The position numbers and the translations under genes were made by a program. DNA of 64,000 nt from Pseudobdellovibrionaceae bacterium (GTDB taxonomy: Bacteria; Bdellovibrionota; Bdellovibrionia; Bdellovibrionales; UBA1609): the NCBI GenBank assembly GCA_023954155.1, contig JAMLIO010000008.1, forward strand, positions 69,229-133,228, written 5' to 3'. Below are positions 33,935-41,862 of the stretch, one piece after another. Under the pieces are notes generated by a model. The model was given only the letters and a program-made list of their open reading frames with translations. It was not told the DNA's origin and did no database searches. Every line of letters begins with the position of its first letter. Position 1 is the stretch's first letter.

Positions 33935-34558
33935 TTAGCAGTTTTCTACTTCGAGTAATGATTTAGATTTAAACAGAGTTAGTAATTCTGCATAAATTGT
34001 TTCGATCTCTTTTTCATCAATACTACGTTTGCTTAAGTTTGAAGTTAAAACAATCTCCGCTGCTTTTTGCATTTTGTTTAAGCTGTACTCAAGATTTTCA
34101 TTTTCTAATTTTTCTTTTAAGCGAGAGCCTATGAAAGAAAACATAAGATCAGCAATCTCTTGGGTCTTTGCGTTTTGTGTAGAGTTGTTTTTAATTGCAA
34201 TCGCTGCAGAAAGAACCGTCTCTACATAAGTTTCAACTTTAGAAATTTGAATGTTTGAGTTTTTGTTGGTGTTGTGAACTCTAACGGCTTCAATAAGAGA
34301 TTCTAGTGATCTGGCAAACTTAGTTTGAGATTGAACATCGAATCGTCCTGATTGCTCGTTAATGGCACGGCTGATTTCGGAAGACACTCTTTGCGCGCCT
34401 AAGTCTCTTAAAGTCATGGCGACTTTATCGGCAACACGTGCACGACTTTCTGCGCTTTTTAGGTCCTTAACCTCAATCTTAATTCCACCACCACGATTTG
34501 CAAAAGCAGGAATCGCCAAAGTCATCGCTGTGCAAACCATAATTAGTTTTTTAATCAT
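33935..34558 (-). CDS. Exported helical protein of unknown function
   Basis: 207 residues from ATG 34558, with AGGAGAGGGT right upstream; a longer frame from 34576 has no better site. Signal peptide about 1-20 (PAFA-NRGG). The rest is mainly charged helices (VADKVAMTLRDLGAQRVSSEI, SLESLIEAVRVHN) and ends with a single Cys. No family recognised. It lies between the candidate small RNA and the giant exported protein, on the same strand as the latter, 62 bases or more apart. Confidence 0.6.
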   Translation of the reverse strand: MIKKLIMVCTAMTLAIPAFANRGGGIKIEVKDLKSAESRARVADKVAMTLRDLGAQRVSSEISRAINEQSGRFDVQSQTKFARSLESLIEAVRVHNTNKNSNIQISKVETYVETVLSAAIAIKNNSTQNAKTQEIADLMFSFIGSRLKEKLENENLEYSLNKMQKAAEIVLTSNLSKRSIDEKEIETIYAELLTLFKSKSLLEVENC

Positions 34559-34637
34559 ATACCCTCTCCTATTCATAAAATACGAAATCTTTTAAATTCC
34601 TCTGTAAAATAAATCAAGCAAGCCAAATGCCAAACTG

Positions 34638-37600
34638 TTATTGCTCAAGTTGTAAATTATTCAAGTAGAACTTATTTCCGTGTATCCAATCGTCTAAATA
34701 TTGCGCTTTTAACTCTCCAGTGAGACCTAAAAGGTCACCTCTTAGCCTTTGAACCAACCAGTCCTTAAACAGGTCAGACGTAGAGGCTTCGGCTAGTGTT
34801 ATCACTCCGTTTTCATTATCACTTAACAGCTGTTCAAAAAGGGCATCAGGGGTGATCTCATCATTATCAAGTTTGTAAAATAAGGGTCTTAAATACTGCT
34901 CAAGAGCGCCCATATCTTTGGGTTCAAATAAGAGAGCATTTTTAAGATGGTAGTTGTTAGTACCGAAAAGATCGGCAGGATCAGGGTTGCGATCTGAGTC
35001 GTTTTTCAGAGTCACAAAGTAGTCTACGATTCTGATGGCCACAAGGTCATCCACCTTAGTGAGCGCATCTGCCACTTTCACCTGAGACATGAAACGAGCA
35101 CGGTCTTCTCTGTTGATCCAATCAATGGGTGAACCAATGCCATCAAAGGTTTCATTGATCAGATTGGTAAGGTGTTCGCTGCGCTTTTGCATGATGTTGT
35201 CATGGTAGGCCTTTTTCACTTTCATCTCTTGGATAAAAGCATCACCTTCTAAGGTGTAATCCACCGCTGTTCTTTGCATGGTGGTGATGTAGAAGTTTAA
35301 AGTCGAAAGAATATTCTCTGCTTTATCGTCGCTAAGATCTGAAACTTTTTGTACCAGTTGCAAATACAAACGGGCTTGTTGGATGAAACTTTCTCTTAAA
35401 TTTTTAGAGGTAAACTGCACATAATGAGACATTGGAGTATATTGCAGGTCTCCATAAGATCCCGTAGGCACCCAATTGACCATATAATCGTAAGCATTAT
35501 CCATACGATCTAAATTAGCAAAAAGGTTAATTTGGTCTTTACCCTTCATGAGATTATTATAATCAAGGTAGTAATCATCCTGTTTAAAGAGTGGCAGTAA
35601 TTTATCAATGATCACTTTTTGGTAGTGTTTATATAAGTTTTGAGCGATCTCTTTGGCTGTAGGGAAGACATAAGTGTTCCAATAAGCTTCAAGAGAATTG
35701 ATGTCGTCACTGATGATCCAAGGGTTAGAGGGATCAGTGACGAGCCCTAAAGCACCGTAATAGGTTTTATTATTCACTCGAATTAAACTTCTGTGTAAGT
35801 CCATGGTGTCGCTAGGTGAGAACTCAAGGTCACCAAAGTTATAAGAGATAGACTTACAAGCAGGAGCACCTTTAAGTAAATTAGGCGGAGTGAAGACGGC
35901 CGAGAAGTTTTCTGAATTATATAAAGGCCCAGAGCCTACAAAGTTTTTAGGTCCATCTGTCGTACTTAAATAAGGTCGGTTGGAAATCCCACAAGCCATG
36001 TGAGCTAAAATTTGATCACTGAATTGTGGAGTTTTAAACCTAGCATTATAAGGATTGCCGTTAGCATCTTTAAGCCCCTTAGAAAACCAACATGTAGGAT
36101 TGTCAGAACCAAATAAACTAAAAGTGGTGCAGTTAGGATCAAAGGTATTTGGAAATTCATATCCCGCACTTGCGATCACGCCATCAATGTTGGATCTGTC
36201 TCCAGAGGAGATATCGTAACCTAAATCTACAGACACACTGTCCATCATTGGAATATAGGAATCCACTAAATCTAAAATCTCTTCAGGAGTTAAAGAACAC
36301 ACACCCTCACCTTCAAGTGAACCTTTACATTTTTCATTCTGTCTCAGCACTAGGAGTTCTTCTTGTTGACTGGGTTCAAGTTCCATAAAGTGCTTGTTGA
36401 TGGGTACTCTGTGGGCGGTGGCTGCTCCTAGATAGTCACTCATAAATGGAAAAACAGGAGTAAAGACGCGTCTTAATACAGAAGTCATAGGTTTTGTAGC
36501 GTAGTGCCCAGAACCTTCAATCATGTGTCGGAGTTTGATCAGCCCTTCAGCAAGTAAGAGTGGGTCCCTCACATCCAGAAGTTTTTCCAGAGCAGGTTTA
36601 TGATGGGTCTTCCAAGTGATTGTAGGACGGTTGGCAAATCTTTTATCAGCAGTGGCAATGCTGCTTCGAATCCATTCATGGACGTTGTTGACCAGTTGCA
36701 CGTGGTCAACACCCATACCATGTTTACCATATACGGCATCCTTAGCATTTAGGATTTCTGCTTCAAATCCATAAAGAGGATTAAAGAGTTCATCAAAAAC
36801 TTCAACAGAAGAACGTTTGGCTAAATCAAAACCATATTTTTGATCCATGTCTACGGGACCTAAACGCTCACGATGCTCTCTGCGGTATTGCGCCAGTTGG
36901 TCTAGCATTTTCATAGAGGCCATATAGTTGTAATAAAAACCTGACCATTTATTTTGCCAAATACTAATAGTAGAGCTGACACCACTTAAAATGTTTAAGT
37001 TTCTATGCTCAGACATGGCCAAGGAAAATTCTGTAAGAGCTTGGTCTAACAAAATGGGATTGTCACACTTCGCTTTGCCTTCAAACACACGTTTGACATA
37101 GTTGTTCTCAACTAAATAATCATAGAAGTTAGAAATTCTTTCTTTAAGGCACAATTCGCCTTCTTCGCGCTCGCTGATGGGGTTTGCCCACTTGATCTGT
37201 TCTTGTCGATGCACAATATCTATCATGTTATCTAGCGAATGACGGATGGCGCGTGGTTTAGAATAATTGTACCACCAGGATTCAATATAAGGTGAAATCA
37301 TGTGATCAAATCTTAAGAATAGATATGTGCTGCCCACATAGATCACAGCTCCAGCAACCCAACCTGCAGGTCCTAAAGGAATCAAGCCTAAGGCCACATG
37401 CATACCTGCACGAACACCGTGGGTGATGGCCTGCTTAGCAGCAAAAGCACCCACACGAGCCGCGTGCACAGCACCCTGTAATGGGATTTGCGCTACTGTA
37501 TTCATGGCAAAGGCTGAAAGCAAAGAGCCTGCACTGATGATCATGCGGTCTTGCGCTGCCGAGTTGATCAACAAAAAGTCCTTATAGGCTTCCGTACAGT

Positions 37601-38627
37601 AGCCGCCAAACCAACCCGAGGCTGAGATATCTTTAAAGCAAGCTTTTAAGTTTTGGTTCTCTTTAAGTTGATGGATGTAATCAGAAACCGTCAAACCCGC
37701 AGCCATACCTAAACCATTTGCTGCAATATTTGTAACAAACTTATAAAATGCAATCTGTTTTTGCAAAAAAGGCATTTTAGAATTTGATAAAGCCGCACCT
37801 AGTTTTTGAAACGCGAAGTTGGACAGTCTTGGAGCTAAAGCGTGGTTGGTCATGATGAAACCATAAAATCCCAGCCAGCCGATAGGGTCTTGTAAACTTT
37901 TGATAAAATGCTCTTCACATAAAGGGTCTTTTTTCTCGCCCAAAGTTTTTGTTCTGTATAAGGACTCAAAAGATAAAACCGACTTTCCAGAAAACCACTC
38001 GACTTGGCACATCTCCCAAGTCACGGCAAAGGACACACTCATGAAGCGCAGATACTCACGAGGAAAGAATTGCACGTGTTGGGGATTAGCTGAATTTTTA
38101 ACGTTTTGTAAAACACTGACATCACGAACATGGGCATTAAAGTGTTCTTCGACAGACACTAAACTTCCGTGTTCGATATTTCCACTTTTAAGCGGTGGGA
38201 AGGCCATATAGTTTTTCCCATCTTTAGAACGATAAAAGAAAGGATTACTTGGATTTACAGCGCTTAGATTTTGTTTGAAAAACTTTGTGGATTCTGCATC
38301 TAAATTTAAGATCTGTGAAGCTTGGTTCATATACCAGCGATTGATCTTGTTGTGGTCTGGGGTTTGTTTTTTTAATTCTTCTTTAACCAGTCGATTGTAG
38401 GCTTGAATCAACAAAGAACTTTGGGCTCTGGAATTATTAAGCCCTTCTCTTTGCAATTGACTGATTTGGGCTTGGGCATCAAGCATGATGGTTTTTGAAA
38501 GCTCAATACCTTCTGCGGGGAAGATCTCTTCAGCTGCAAATGTGGCTTGAGAAAAACCCAAAACAAGAACAAGCATACACAGTGCATGCTGTACCAAATT
38601 GAGACGAAGAGAGGGTCTATGTTTCAT
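34638..38627 (-). CDS. Giant exported protein with hydrophobic patches, unknown function
   Basis: About 1329 residues from ATG 38627 (MKHRPSLRLNLVQHALCM), which gives a proper signal peptide cleaved near TFA-AEE; an ATG at 38645 adds six residues. N-terminal third is soluble and helical. About residues 240-460 hold several hydrophobic stretches (GWLGFYGFIM, NIAANGLGMAAGLTVSD, LLSAFAMNTVAQIPL, GPAGWVAGAVIYVGSTYLF). The C-terminal two thirds are soluble. No enzyme motif or known family was recognised. It lies alone, between an exported protein and a recombinase. Proteins of this size and type are common lineage-specific genes in predatory bacteria. Confidence 0.7.
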   Translation of the reverse strand: MKHRPSLRLNLVQHALCMLVLVLGFSQATFAAEEIFPAEGIELSKTIMLDAQAQISQLQREGLNNSRAQSSLLIQAYNRLVKEELKKQTPDHNKINRWYMNQASQILNLDAESTKFFKQNLSAVNPSNPFFYRSKDGKNYMAFPPLKSGNIEHGSLVSVEEHFNAHVRDVSVLQNVKNSANPQHVQFFPREYLRFMSVSFAVTWEMCQVEWFSGKSVLSFESLYRTKTLGEKKDPLCEEHFIKSLQDPIGWLGFYGFIMTNHALAPRLSNFAFQKLGAALSNSKMPFLQKQIAFYKFVTNIAANGLGMAAGLTVSDYIHQLKENQNLKACFKDISASGWFGGYCTEAYKDFLLINSAAQDRMIISAGSLLSAFAMNTVAQIPLQGAVHAARVGAFAAKQAITHGVRAGMHVALGLIPLGPAGWVAGAVIYVGSTYLFLRFDHMISPYIESWWYNYSKPRAIRHSLDNMIDIVHRQEQIKWANPISEREEGELCLKERISNFYDYLVENNYVKRVFEGKAKCDNPILLDQALTEFSLAMSEHRNLNILSGVSSTISIWQNKWSGFYYNYMASMKMLDQLAQYRREHRERLGPVDMDQKYGFDLAKRSSVEVFDELFNPLYGFEAEILNAKDAVYGKHGMGVDHVQLVNNVHEWIRSSIATADKRFANRPTITWKTHHKPALEKLLDVRDPLLLAEGLIKLRHMIEGSGHYATKPMTSVLRRVFTPVFPFMSDYLGAATAHRVPINKHFMELEPSQQEELLVLRQNEKCKGSLEGEGVCSLTPEEILDLVDSYIPMMDSVSVDLGYDISSGDRSNIDGVIASAGYEFPNTFDPNCTTFSLFGSDNPTCWFSKGLKDANGNPYNARFKTPQFSDQILAHMACGISNRPYLSTTDGPKNFVGSGPLYNSENFSAVFTPPNLLKGAPACKSISYNFGDLEFSPSDTMDLHRSLIRVNNKTYYGALGLVTDPSNPWIISDDINSLEAYWNTYVFPTAKEIAQNLYKHYQKVIIDKLLPLFKQDDYYLDYNNLMKGKDQINLFANLDRMDNAYDYMVNWVPTGSYGDLQYTPMSHYVQFTSKNLRESFIQQARLYLQLVQKVSDLSDDKAENILSTLNFYITTMQRTAVDYTLEGDAFIQEMKVKKAYHDNIMQKRSEHLTNLINETFDGIGSPIDWINREDRARFMSQVKVADALTKVDDLVAIRIVDYFVTLKNDSDRNPDPADLFGTNNYHLKNALLFEPKDMGALEQYLRPLFYKLDNDEITPDALFEQLLSDNENGVITLAEASTSDLFKDWLVQRLRGDLLGLTGELKAQYLDDWIHGNKFYLNNLQLEQ

Positions 38628-38764
38628 TAAATTTTCCCTTATCACAAAGCCATTTCATGGCTTAAAAGTCGTTTTTAAAGCCACAGCTTTATGTCTAGTT
38701 GCTAAAACCATGCCTTATGGGAGTTCAAATAATTGCAAATGAAGGCATTTTGACGAGAGTGAAC

Positions 38765-38781
38765 TGTCAAAACTTTTGACA
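38765..38781. promoter_or_regulatory. 17-base palindrome upstream of the giant-protein gene
   Basis: TGTCAAAA-C-TTTTGACA, perfect 8-base arms. It contains TTGACA on both strands. It lies about 140 bases upstream of the giant-protein start and may be an operator. Not assigned to a known regulator. Confidence 0.45.
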
Positions 38782-38884
38782 AATTTTAGGTGCATGGACA
38801 AATAAAAGTAATACTAGAGGGAATAAATATAAGTAGCTGAAAACTCTTTGAAAACAGACTATGTAAAAGAAACAAAAAATAGGG

Positions 38885-39418
38885 TTAAAGAATCAAACGT
38901 CTTAGCTCTTGTTGTGAGTACACATAGTCGGCATAAATCATGGTGTTGGCAATATTTCGATGCCCAAGAGCCACTTGAAGCAGACGAATGTCACGGGTTT
39001 TTTTATAGAGACGAATGGCAAAGGTGTGCCTAAGAGAGTGGAACTTTTTATGAGTAGGGCGGTACATCAGCCAAATTTGAATGAGCCTAGGGTAGGAGAT
39101 ATCAAAAACCAAATCTTGCGGGGACTTGTCTTCGCAGTGACGAATCAAACTATTAAACAGTGTTTTTTTAAGTGGCAATTCTCGATCGTTGCTGCCTTTG
39201 ATTCCAAAAATATAGACGCTGCCTTCTTTTTTATCTAAATCTTTGACCCTTATATTTAAAAGCTCAGTGGCTCGAGCGCCCGTAGCCAGAGCTAACTTCA
39301 GTAATAAAACGTTGCGTGTGTCTTGAGCTTCAAAGTGATCCAAAATCCCCATTAAATACTCAAACTCTTCATCGAGTAGATATTTATCTTTATTTAAAGA
39401 GTAGGGCTTTTGTCTCAT
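38885..39418 (-). CDS. Minimal tyrosine recombinase (catalytic domain only)
   Basis: 177 residues, about half the size of XerC/XerD. It contains only a catalytic domain: Arg in ATGARATELLNI, Lys in FGIKGSND, H-x-x-R in HSLRHTFAIRLY, His in LGHRNIANT and the nucleophile Tyr in TMIYADYVYSQ. All five catalytic residues are present, so it may be active. The N-terminal core-binding (SAM-like) domain is missing. It faces a membrane-tethered HTH gene across an AT-rich spacer with palindromes. It may be a solitary integrase of a decayed element or an inversion enzyme. Confidence 0.82.
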   Translation of the reverse strand: MRQKPYSLNKDKYLLDEEFEYLMGILDHFEAQDTRNVLLLKLALATGARATELLNIRVKDLDKKEGSVYIFGIKGSNDRELPLKKTLFNSLIRHCEDKSPQDLVFDISYPRLIQIWLMYRPTHKKFHSLRHTFAIRLYKKTRDIRLLQVALGHRNIANTMIYADYVYSQQELRRLIL

Positions 39419-39620
39419 GTGTGTAAATCCTGCTGCTTCTTAGAGTATATCATTAGCCACAGAAGCCTGACTATAGAGATGTCTATAGTGCAAAAAAACT
39501 TAGCATAAAATATGTGAAAGACCTCCTTTTAGATTCAGTTAAAAAATTGCGTGTATGAAAAGAGCCTTACTACCTATTTAAAAATTAAAATGTGAATTTA
39601 TTAAAAAAAAGGATTTAAAA

Positions 39621-39841
39621 ATCTGCCGAGTGAAAATCATTTTGCTAAATTTTAGCACGACCTTTGTCGATAAAGAGATGCAGGAGACGAAGTATAAATA
39701 AATACCTATTATATTTCAGTGCTTTAGGTATATAGCTTATAACTATAAGCTATAGGTTATTTCAAAAAATAGGGTACCTACGCCTATAGAATTAAAAAGC
39801 GTTGCGATTTTAGATAGTTATAAATCCACGATCTGCCGAGT
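39621..39841. repeat. Direct repeat ATCTGCCGAGT, 210 bases apart
   Basis: Identical 11-base copies at 39621-39631 and 39831-39841, both GC-richer than the AT-rich surroundings. They flank the palindrome at 39731-39754. Could be recombinase accessory or attachment sites. Confidence 0.6.
39731..39754. repeat. Perfect inverted repeat with 11-base arms
   Basis: TATAGCTTATA-AC-TATAAGCTATA. Two 11-base arms separated by 2 bases, a shape close to the core of tyrosine-recombinase sites (two arms about an overlap region) or an operator. Confidence 0.6.
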
Positions 39842-39866
39842 CTAGATTTGCTGATATACTCAACGA

Positions 39867-39891
39867 TATTTATTGAATTATTCAATAAATA
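39867..39891 (+). promoter_or_regulatory. Perfect inverted repeat upstream of the HTH gene (possible operator)
   Basis: TATTTATTGAA-TTA-TTCAATAAATA, 11-base arms and a 3-base centre, 37 bases before the start of the HTH gene. Likely the gene's own operator, by position. Confidence 0.5.
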
Positions 39892-39927
39892 ATTGAAAAT
39901 AGAAATATATAAATAGAGGTTACAACT

Positions 39928-40422
39928 ATGGAATTCACAACAGACGAACCCAAAGCTAAGGGGTTATATTTCGCCGAAAAAGAACAGATCAAGAAAGAAG
40001 TGGGCTCGCTTGAGGATATTAGGCAGGCCTTAGGCTTAAGCCGTCGTAAAGTCTGTCAGATGCTGTTGGTAGATCCTTCCTCATGGACCAAGTGGACTAG
40101 AGACGGGCAGGATGCGCCTGCCTATATCTATCGTTCTTTGCAGTGGGCTTTAGCGATCTTAGATAAATATCCCGAGACTCACCCTTTGGCTTTGCAGTTA
40201 TTAAGGGAAAAGTCGGGAAAGATAGATCATATTTCTGAAAAGTTAGAATCTAAGCTTCAATTGCATAAATCCATACTTTTTGATCTGGATATGAAGGTGG
40301 AAAAGGCTCAAAAAGACAGGGAATTGCTATTAAAAGAAAATGCCAAAATGAAAAAAGTGTCTTTCATTTTGGCGTTGGGTTTAGCGGCTATGGCTGTGTT
40401 TTTAATTTGGCGAACACACTAA
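39928..40422 (+). CDS. Membrane-tethered helix-turn-helix protein
   Basis: 164 residues. N-terminal helix-turn-helix region (about 27-62: SLEDIRQALGLSRRKVCQML, DPSSWTKWTRDG), reminiscent of XRE/Cro-type domains, a charged coiled coil (about 95-140), and one C-terminal membrane helix (about 142-160, SFILALGLAAMAVFLIW). A DNA-binding protein anchored by its C-terminus would place its target at the membrane. ATG start. An inverted repeat lies just upstream. It converges with the next gene and overlaps it by 21 bases at the 3' ends. Confidence 0.65.
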   Translation: MEFTTDEPKAKGLYFAEKEQIKKEVGSLEDIRQALGLSRRKVCQMLLVDPSSWTKWTRDGQDAPAYIYRSLQWALAILDKYPETHPLALQLLREKSGKIDHISEKLESKLQLHKSILFDLDMKVEKAQKDRELLLKENAKMKKVSFILALGLAAMAVFLIWRTH

Positions 40423-40740
40423 AACACGAATGTCTAAACCTGTAGTCATGGAAGGAATCATGCTTGTGATGATCACAAGTTTGTGGCCGTCTTCATCTGT
40501 GGCATGAAGAAACCCAAGTTCTGGTTCTTTTCCTTGTAACTTTGTGACTTTAAAAGATTCATCGGGAGCATATTCTGTAATTTCAGCTGTATTAGGTGTG
40601 TTGAAATCTTTAGATTCTTGAAATGTGGCGGTGATCAACATCGCTTTTTGTCCTGACTCCAGACACATATAAACGTCTGTCCCAGCAGCAAAGACCGTTG
40701 TGGACAACAAAGTTCCTAATACAAGACCTAGAAATTTCAT
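40402..40740 (-). CDS. Small exported protein
   Basis: 112 residues from ATG 40740, with AGGAGG four bases upstream; the frame extends further but without a better start. Signal peptide about 1-18 (VFA-AGTD). Two Cys, one early (YMCLES) and one near the end (VLVCSPN), could form a disulfide; the rest is beta-rich. No family recognised. 3' end overlaps the convergent HTH gene by 21 bases. Confidence 0.6.
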   Translation of the reverse strand: MKFLGLVLGTLLSTTVFAAGTDVYMCLESGQKAMLITATFQESKDFNTPNTAEITEYAPDESFKVTKLQGKEPELGFLHATDEDGHKLVIITSMIPSMTTGLDIRVLVCSPN

Positions 40741-40887
40741 AAAACCTCCTGATTTTATTTTAAAATGGATCATTTGAATGAGTCAGAAGGTACCATAAAG
40801 GCGTAAATTTCTAAATATTGGAAGCTTAGGATGAATTATTTTTATGGGCGAAAGAGATGATCTCAAAATTAAAGGGTCAGAACGCAA

Positions 40888-40920
40888 TAAAAAAAGCGAC
40901 CCCATAGGAGTCGCTTTTAA
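40888..40920 (-). terminator. Terminator of the OMP gene
   Basis: Read on the - strand: AAAAGCGAC, loop TCCTATGGG, GTCGCTTTT (40892-40918) followed by TTTATTG. A 9-bp stem with a T-run just after the OMP stop. Confidence 0.85.
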
Positions 40921-40944
40921 ATTTCGTTCTTAAGAACTTAGAGC

Positions 40945-41451
40945 TTAGTCTAAGAAACCAGAGAAAGAAAGTAAGTTAAGAGCGATAACATGTCCTTCAT
41001 CAATGTCACCAGCTACGTTAAGAACTACAGTTAAGTTTGGAGTCCAAGTAAGTGTGTCAGAAATAGCAAATCTCTTACCAGCTTGAACCATAACACCGAT
41101 GCTGTCACCAGGTCCGAAGTCAGTGTAAATTACTCCGCCACCAACAAAGATAGAGTTTCTTAACTCGCTATCTAAGTTGTATCTAGCAGCAACACCTAGT
41201 GACATAGCCATATCAGCCATAGAGTCACCGTCAGCAAGAGCAAGCATACCACCTACTTGTAGGTTATCGCTTAAACCCCAGTAAGCTTCGCCAGATAGGC
41301 TCCAGTCTGTACCGTCAGTAGCGCCGTTATCCCACATTTCGAAACCGCCGCTTGTGCCTAAGCCAGATCCGTTGATTTGTATTTCGATTCCAGCAAATGC
41401 ACTTGCAGAGAATCCTAGAGTTACGATTAAAGCTAAAACGTTTTTCAACAT
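40945..41451 (-). CDS. Small outer-membrane beta-barrel protein, probably highly expressed
   Basis: 168 residues with a signal peptide (about 1-20, AFA-GIEI) and about eight amphipathic strands (WSLSGEAYWGLSDNLQVGGML, LGVAARYNLDSELRNSIFVGGGVIY, VMVQAGKRFAI, LTWTPNLTVVLNVAG). Acidic and low in Lys/Arg. ATG behind AAGGAGACAACA. The 5' leader is a long CAA/AAC-rich unstructured stretch and the gene ends in a strong terminator, both common for abundant OMPs. Function not known; OmpW/OmpX-like size. Confidence 0.75.
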   Translation of the reverse strand: MLKNVLALIVTLGFSASAFAGIEIQINGSGLGTSGGFEMWDNGATDGTDWSLSGEAYWGLSDNLQVGGMLALADGDSMADMAMSLGVAARYNLDSELRNSIFVGGGVIYTDFGPGDSIGVMVQAGKRFAISDTLTWTPNLTVVLNVAGDIDEGHVIALNLLSFSGFLD

Positions 41452-41862
41452 TGTTGTCTCCTTTGTTGTTTTAGTTTGTTGTTATTATTGTTGTTCTGTA
41501 CACAATTAGGGTCTTAGTCTTTTGCAATTTGGTCAATAGGATTTACGCGCGGTGTACATAAATCGACAGACATTTTATGTTTTTGTATAATTACTCAGCA
41601 AAAATATAGAGAAACTAGGTTTATTTGATTTTTATAAACACTATATATAACGATTGCTTTGTAAAAAGCAAAATAACAGACCCAAACCGTCATTTTTTTT
41701 ACTCTTTTGGGCTTTTTGAATTTCTTTATAGAATAACCGAATAAGATTTTGATTTCTTAATAAGTGTTGCACAATCTCTACAGTCACTTTATGTGTTGCA
41801 AAGTAAAGGGAAAAGTTGTTTGCGGTGTGAGCGGGAGTTTATTCTATCTCTTTAAAAATCTA
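41452..41862. other. Spacer, about 410 bases, with the OMP leader
   Basis: Near 41455-41500 is the CAA-repeat 5' leader of the OMP gene on the - strand. The rest is AT-rich; GTGTTGCA is repeated at 41764-41771 and 41793-41800. No gene seen. Confidence 0.45.

Larger units (their letters stand above)
39419..39927. other. AT-rich spacer with repeats between recombinase and HTH gene
   Basis: About 500 bases without a gene. It holds two perfect inverted repeats (39731-39754, 39867-39891) and the direct repeat ATCTGCCGAGT (39621-39631, 39831-39841). These are the natural place for recombinase sites and operators. Base composition is clearly more AT-rich than the flanking genes. Confidence 0.55.

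Noticed and set aside
38885-40422. A prophage around the recombinase
   Set aside because: No structural, lysis or replication phage genes nearby; a recombinase and HTH protein alone do not make a prophage.
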